57,936 nucleotides of DNA, from contig NZ_BCTU01000004.1 of NCBI RefSeq assembly GCF_001590925.1, forward strand, positions 1 to 57,936, given 5' to 3'. This DNA comes from Serratia plymuthica NBRC 102599 (GTDB lineage Bacteria > Pseudomonadota > Gammaproteobacteria > Enterobacterales > Enterobacteriaceae). The translations under genes were made by a program, and so were the position numbers. The notes below the pieces were generated by a model. It was given only the letters and a program-made list of their open reading frames with translations. It ran no database searches and was not told where the DNA came from. Positions 53,924-57,936 of the stretch are shown here, one piece after another (the first letter of the stretch is position 1; every line of letters starts with the position of its first letter).

Positions 53924-55075
53924 ATGAGTTCATCGTGTATAGAAGATGTGAGCATTCAGGACAACCCATGGTACCGTATCGCTCATGAAATGCTCAGTAT
54001 GGCCGGTATAGAAATAAACGGCTCACGTCCTTTCGATATTCAGATTAAAAATCCTGATTTTTTTAAACGCGTGTTGCGGGAAGGTTCTCTCGGCCTGGGC
54101 GAAAGCTATATGGATGGCTGGTGGGAATGCGAACGGCTGGATATATTCTTTCAACACGTAGTCGGCGCAGGCCTGGAAAAGAAACTCCCCCATCATGTGA
54201 AAGATATCCTGCGAATTGCCGCCGCGCGATTAATCAATTTGCAATCGAAGAAACGTGCCTGGATTGTCGGTAAAGAGCATTACGATCTGGGAAACGATCT
54301 GTTTACGCTGATGCTCGATCCCTATATGCAATATTCCTGCGCCTATTGGAAAGAGGCAACCACGCTGGAGCAAGCGCAGGAAGCCAAGCTGCGAATGATT
54401 TGCGAGAAACTGCAGTTGCAACCGGGGATGAAATTACTGGATATCGGCTGCGGTTGGGGCGGCCTTTCCGCCTTTGCGGCGAAAAACTATGGCGTTTCCG
54501 TCGTGGGCGTAACCATTTCTGCCGAACAGCAAAAACTGGCGCAGGAGCGCTGCGCCGGGCTGGACGTTGAAATTCTGCTGAAAGACTACCGCGATCTGCA
54601 CCAGCAGTTTGATCGCATTGCCTCCGTCGGCATGTTTGAGCACGTTGGCCCCAAAAATTATCGCACCTACTTCAAGGTGGTGGAGCGTAATTTAAAACCG
54701 GATGGCCTTTTCCTGCTGCACACCATTGGCTCGAACCGGACAGATATGAATGTTGACCCGTGGATCAACAAATATATCTTCCCGAATGGCTGCCTGCCTT
54801 CAGTCACGCAGATAGCCAAAGCCAGCGAAGGACGTTTCGTGATGGAAGATTGGCATAATATTGGCGCCGATTATGATCGCACCCTGATGGTCTGGTACGA
54901 ACGTTTCAGACAGGCATGGCCACAACTGGCCCAGCGTTATTCCGAGCGTTTCGAACGTATGTTCAGCTATTATCTGAGCGCCTGTGCAGGTGCATTTCGC
55001 GCGCGTGACATTCAATTGTGGCAGGTGGTATTCAGCCCGAAAGGCATTGAAGGCGGTATCCGCGTCCCGCGCTGA
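53924..55075 (+). CDS. cfa: Cyclopropane-fatty-acyl-phospholipid synthase
   Basis: A 383-residue SAM-dependent enzyme that turns cis double bonds of membrane phospholipids into cyclopropane rings, mostly on entry into stationary phase. The SAM motif is LLDIGCGWGGLSAFAAKNYG. Active-site regions are VGMFEHVGPKNY and the N-terminal LGLGESYMDGWWE. The length is that of E. coli Cfa. It lies between punC and the I78-like lipoprotein gene. Confidence 0.97.
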   Translation: MSSSCIEDVSIQDNPWYRIAHEMLSMAGIEINGSRPFDIQIKNPDFFKRVLREGSLGLGESYMDGWWECERLDIFFQHVVGAGLEKKLPHHVKDILRIAAARLINLQSKKRAWIVGKEHYDLGNDLFTLMLDPYMQYSCAYWKEATTLEQAQEAKLRMICEKLQLQPGMKLLDIGCGWGGLSAFAAKNYGVSVVGVTISAEQQKLAQERCAGLDVEILLKDYRDLHQQFDRIASVGMFEHVGPKNYRTYFKVVERNLKPDGLFLLHTIGSNRTDMNVDPWINKYIFPNGCLPSVTQIAKASEGRFVMEDWHNIGADYDRTLMVWYERFRQAWPQLAQRYSERFERMFSYYLSACAGAFRARDIQLWQVVFSPKGIEGGIRVPR

Positions 55076-55094
55076 TTAATGCCATGCCACAACG

Positions 55095-55127
55095 AAACGC
55101 CCCCGGTTTTTACCGGGGGCGTTTTAT
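55095..55127. terminator. Bidirectional terminator after cfa
   Basis: A 12-bp stem AAACGCCCCCGG / CCGGGGGCGTTT (55095-55106, 55113-55124) with loop TTTTTA and trailing TAT. It serves cfa and, in reverse, the convergent lipoprotein gene. Confidence 0.94.
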
Positions 55128-55150
55128 ATTATGCGCTAACCAATGGCTGA

Positions 55151-55447
55151 TCAGCCGCAATAAACCCGAATGATTTTATCCTCGCTGTCGCCCAGGAAGT
55201 TCAGACGACGCAGGTTAAAGTCCATAGTAACGGCCGAATTGTACGGAATCGCACGTACCTGAGAGTCAATCTGAACGCCTTCCAGCGCTGACATCGGCTT
55301 GCCGACGTAACTCTGGTATTGCGCGGCACCGCAGGTATCACTTTCTGCATCAACGGCCTGATTGGCCGCGCCCTGCTCAGGTGAGCTGCTACAGGCACTC
55401 AGCGCCAGCAGCGCCGTTAACATCAACGTTTTCCCATAAAACTTCAC
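55151..55447 (-). CDS. Lipoprotein with peptidase-inhibitor I78 domain
   Basis: A 98-residue lipoprotein: signal peptide ending in lipobox LSAC (Cys19), then a short linker and the I78 domain. Markers are CGAAQYQSYVGKP, RAIPYNSAVTMDFNLRRLNF and the closing KIIRVYCG. The two cysteines of the domain are conserved. Members resemble fungal elastase inhibitor; in bacteria the target is unknown, and it may guard the periplasm against serine peptidases. It is absent at this spot in E. coli as I recall. Confidence 0.85.
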   Translation of the reverse strand: MKFYGKTLMLTALLALSACSSSPEQGAANQAVDAESDTCGAAQYQSYVGKPMSALEGVQIDSQVRAIPYNSAVTMDFNLRRLNFLGDSEDKIIRVYCG

Positions 55448-55475
55448 GCGGTTACTCCTCTGTGGTTATTGTCCG

Positions 55476-56126
55476 TCAGATCTTCTGCGCCAGCGCGCTC
55501 GCCGTCGCCATGGCCGCTTCGCGGCTCGCCAACACCCGCTCAACGGTATCTACCACCGCCTGCGTTTGTGGATCAATCTCAATATTCACCTTGTCGCCCA
55601 GGCGTTTTTTGCCCAGCGTGGTGCGTTCAAGCGTCTCCGGGATCAGGTGCACGCAGAAACGGTTATTCACCACCTCTCCGATCGTCAGGCTAATACCGTC
55701 AATGCCAATAAAACCTTTATGCAGAACGTATTTCATCAGTTCCGCATCCGGCATGCGCAGCCATATCTGACGATTATTTTCGGAGGTATAAATCTTGGCG
55801 ACTTCCGCCGTGCAGATAATATGGCCGGACATCAGGTGGCCGCCAATTTCATCGTTGAATTTGGCCGCCCTTTCGATATTGACCACGTCCCCCAAAGCCA
55901 GCTCGCCGAGATTGGTCAGGCGTAACGTTTCTTTGATCAGATCAAAGCTGACGCGGTTGCCTTCCACCGCAGTGACGGTCAGGCAGCAACCGTTATGGGA
56001 CACCGACGCGCCGAGCTCCAGCCCAGGCAGCAGTTCCGCAGGCATCTCTATGACGTGGGTACGGAAGTTGGATTTTTCATCAATGGCGACCAGCGGCGCG
56101 GTGCCTTGTACGATACCGGTGAACAT
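55476..56126 (-). CDS. ribC: Riboflavin synthase alpha chain
   Basis: A 216-residue enzyme made of two similar lumazine-binding barrels. The start at ATG 56126 ([13 protein letters not shown]) follows AGAGGC and is the universal N terminus; the frame is open to 56345. The repeat is visible as [16 protein letters not shown] and [16 protein letters not shown]. It converts two molecules of 6,7-dimethyl-8-ribityllumazine into riboflavin. It is divergent from mdtK, as in E. coli (gene called ribC or ribE). Confidence 0.97.
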   Translation of the reverse strand: MFTGIVQGTAPLVAIDEKSNFRTHVIEMPAELLPGLELGASVSHNGCCLTVTAVEGNRVSFDLIKETLRLTNLGELALGDVVNIERAAKFNDEIGGHLMSGHIICTAEVAKIYTSENNRQIWLRMPDAELMKYVLHKGFIGIDGISLTIGEVVNNRFCVHLIPETLERTTLGKKRLGDKVNIEIDPQTQAVVDTVERVLASREAAMATASALAQKI

Positions 56127-56368
56127 GTGAGCCTCTTCTTTCTGAAAATGTTTAAAGCGCTTGGGGCAGTTTGCCCCAGTTGGCGAGGAAAACCAAACCC
56201 GGGGAGGCAAAAAATCCGCGCCTGCGCATTTAATAACTATTTCGTCACAACATTTGCTTAACGACGCCGAGCGCGTACAATCTTTTTGACAAAATTCCGC
56301 TATTTTTAATTGTTGTCCTTTCGCGACGACCCTCCCCTCAATCATAAATAAATAGAAAAGGTGTATGC

Positions 56369-57745
56369 GTGCAGAAGTACTTCATTGAAGCGCGTAGTTT
56401 ATTGGCCCTCGCAATTCCGGTAATCATCGCGCAAATATCGCAAACCGCAATGGGCGTGGTCGATACCATTATGGCCGGCGCTTATAGCGCCACGGATATG
56501 GCCGCCGTCGCCGTCGGCACCTCTATCTGGTTGCCGGCCATTCTGTTCGGCCACGGCCTGCTGCTGGCGCTAACTCCGGTGATCGCGCAGCTTAACGGCG
56601 CCGGCCGCCGCGACCGTATCGCTCATCAGGTACGCCAAGGGTTTTGGCTGGCTTGTGCGGTCTCTGTCCTGATCATTTTCGTGCTGTATAACAGCAAGTT
56701 CGTGATCGACATGATGCACAATATCGATCCGCAACTGGCGGATAAAGCCGTTGGCTACCTGCATGCCATCATGTGGGGCGCACCGGGCTATCTGTTCTTC
56801 CAGGTGCTGCGTGGCCAGTGTGAAGGACTGTCGAAAACCAAACCCGGCATGGTGATTGGCTTTCTCGGCCTGCTGGTCAATATCCCGATTAACTATATTT
56901 TCATCTACGGCAAGTTCGGTATGCCTGAGCTGGGCGGCGTCGGTTGCGGCGTAGCAACCGGCAGCGTCTACTGGTTCATGTTCCTGGCAATGCGCTGGTA
57001 TGTAAAACGCGCACCGTCGCAACGTGACATCCTGCCGCATGAAGGCAGCAACCGCAGCCCGGACTGGCCGGCGATGAAACGCCTCATCGGTATCGGTCTG
57101 CCGGTGGCGTTGGCGCTGTTTTTTGAGGTGACGCTGTTTGCCATCGTCGCCCTGCTGGTCTCGCCGCTGGGCATCGTTTCCGTGGCCGGGCATCAGATTG
57201 CGCTGAACTTCAGCGCGTTGATGTTCGTGTTGCCACTGTCGCTCGGCGTCAGCGCCACCATTCGCGTCGGCTATCGGCTCGGTGAAGGTTCGGTCGAAGG
57301 CGCACGGATTGCCGCCTATGCCGCTATCGGCGTCGGCATCCTGATGGCCTGCTGCACCGCGCTGTTTACCGCCACTTTCCGCGAACAAATCGCGCTGTTG
57401 TATAACGACAGCCCGGCGGTAGTTGCGATGGCGTCGCACCTGATGTTGCTGGCGGCCATTTATCAGATTTCCGATTCGATTCAGGTGATCGGCAGCGGTA
57501 TTCTGCGCGGTTATAAAGATACCCGGTCAATCTTCTTCATCACCTTTATTGCTTATTGGGTACTGGGTCTGCCGAGCGGCTACCTGCTGGCGTTGACCGA
57601 TGTCCTGGTGCCGGCGATGGGGCCAAGCGGCTTCTGGATTGGTTTTATCATCGGCCTGACCTTTGCGGCTATCATGATGGCTACGCGCATGCGCTGGCTG
57701 CAAAAACAGCCTGCTGCGCTGATCTTGCAGCGCTCCACCCGCTAA
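56369..57745 (+). CDS. mdtK: MATE-family multidrug efflux protein MdtK
   Basis: A 458-residue, 12-segment MATE transporter (NorM group) that exports cationic drugs and fluoroquinolones with sodium or proton coupling. It starts at GTG 56369 ([21 protein letters not shown]), which matches E. coli MdtK from its first residues. [20 protein letters not shown] and the second-half [20 protein letters not shown] are typical. Confidence 0.96.
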   Translation: MQKYFIEARSLLALAIPVIIAQISQTAMGVVDTIMAGAYSATDMAAVAVGTSIWLPAILFGHGLLLALTPVIAQLNGAGRRDRIAHQVRQGFWLACAVSVLIIFVLYNSKFVIDMMHNIDPQLADKAVGYLHAIMWGAPGYLFFQVLRGQCEGLSKTKPGMVIGFLGLLVNIPINYIFIYGKFGMPELGGVGCGVATGSVYWFMFLAMRWYVKRAPSQRDILPHEGSNRSPDWPAMKRLIGIGLPVALALFFEVTLFAIVALLVSPLGIVSVAGHQIALNFSALMFVLPLSLGVSATIRVGYRLGEGSVEGARIAAYAAIGVGILMACCTALFTATFREQIALLYNDSPAVVAMASHLMLLAAIYQISDSIQVIGSGILRGYKDTRSIFFITFIAYWVLGLPSGYLLALTDVLVPAMGPSGFWIGFIIGLTFAAIMMATRMRWLQKQPAALILQRSTR

Positions 57746-57750
57746 GTTTC

Positions 57751-57787
57751 GCCACCGGCCGGTTTATTCCGCCGCCGGTGGCTTCTT
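57751..57787 (+). terminator. Terminator of mdtK
   Basis: A stem GCCACCGGC / GCCGGTGGC (57751-57759, 57774-57782) with a 14-base loop, followed by TTCTTCG. It begins 5 bases after the stop. Confidence 0.8.
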
Positions 57788-57871
57788 CGTCCGTGTTTGC
57801 AGAAAAAACAACCGCACTGCACATAAGCTCAGCAATCGTGTGAAATACCGGATAAAATTACGTTTTTCTCC

Positions 57872-57900
57872 TTGCCAGCGCGCAGGTAGCTCGTTAATAT
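57872..57900 (+). promoter_or_regulatory. Strong promoter with stable-RNA-like discriminator
   Basis: TTGCCA (57872-57877), 17 bases, TAATAT (57895-57900), then the discriminator TCGTCCCCGC. The GC-rich discriminator is typical of stringently controlled rRNA/tRNA promoters. In E. coli the valine tRNA genes valV-valW lie beyond mdtK, so a tRNA operon just outside the window is likely. Confidence 0.65.
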
Positions 57901-57936
57901 TCGTCCCCGCTGTCAGCCATGACAGACAGGAAAAGA

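Noticed and set aside
1-57936. CRISPR arrays, insertion sequences, prophage or integrase genes
   Set aside because: I found no regularly spaced repeats, transposase or integrase motifs, or attachment-site pairs anywhere in the window.

Overview
The window reads as a chromosomal segment of an enterobacterium of the genus Serratia. It follows the Escherichia coli order rsx-nth-dtpA-gstA-pdxY-tyrS-pdxH-mliC-anmK-slyB/slyA-ydhIJK-sodC-ydhF-ydhL-nemRA-gloA-rnt-grxD-mepH-ynhF-purR-punR/punC-cfa-ribC-mdtK, which I recall from established knowledge. Several blocks interrupt that order, including a Serratia-type RTX lipase (LipA) between sodC and ydhF. Coding density is high and most genes are intact. 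I see no insertion sequence, integrase, CRISPR array, tRNA or rRNA inside the window. Species cannot be fixed from sequence alone.

Region 1 (1-4486): the end of rsxC, then rsxD-rsxG-rsxE-nth with overlapping or nearly touching genes. A MarA/Rob-like AraC regulator on the opposite strand sits between rsxC and rsxD, so the usual rsxABCDGE operon is physically split. Region 2 (4487-12870): an AT-richer sugar-use island between nth and dtpA. It is made of two mirror-like modules: a leftward set (AraC regulator, GPH-family transporter, GH43 xylosidase) and a divergent set (a second, paralogous AraC regulator, a paralogous transporter, a GH30 glycosidase). Neither glycosidase has a signal peptide, so the logic is import followed by cytoplasmic hydrolysis. 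Region 3 (12870-26546): dtpA, a Tat-exported prolyl oligopeptidase, the sutR/ydcO pair with twin palindromic operators, a frameshifted MEKHLA-domain gene with an O-methyltransferase and a cupin, an APH(6)-like kinase, RidA, two SnoaL-like proteins, an ABM monooxygenase fold, an HD hydrolase and a DapA paralogue. Much of this is accessory relative to E. coli.

Region 4 (26639-37045): gstA, pdxY, tyrS, pdxH, mliC, anmK, slyB, slyA, the ydhIJK efflux set and sodC. Vitamin B6 metabolism (pdxY, pdxH) flanks tyrS. SlyB and SlyA sites can be read: a PhoP-box-like direct repeat before slyB and a perfect SlyA-type palindrome before slyA. Region 5 (37046-47244): lipA, ydhF, ydhL, a LysR/NAD(P)-binding oxidoreductase pair, an EptA-type phosphoethanolamine transferase with a PmrA-box-like repeat, nemR and nemA with NemR-type operators, idi and gloA. 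Region 6 (47356-57936): rnt, grxD, mepH, the 29-residue membrane protein gene ynhF (too short for ordinary ORF calling), purR, punR/punC, cfa, an I78-type inhibitor lipoprotein, ribC (riboflavin synthase) and mdtK. The window ends in a strong promoter with a GC-rich discriminator that probably drives stable RNA beyond the edge.

The least ordinary items are the split rsx operon, the paired glycan modules, the MEKHLA frameshift next to an 18-bp perfect hairpin, clusters of dyads before the SnoaL/HD and DapA-like genes, and the apparently near-leaderless nemR transcript. Functional statements rest on motif reading and on memory of homologues, not on database searches.
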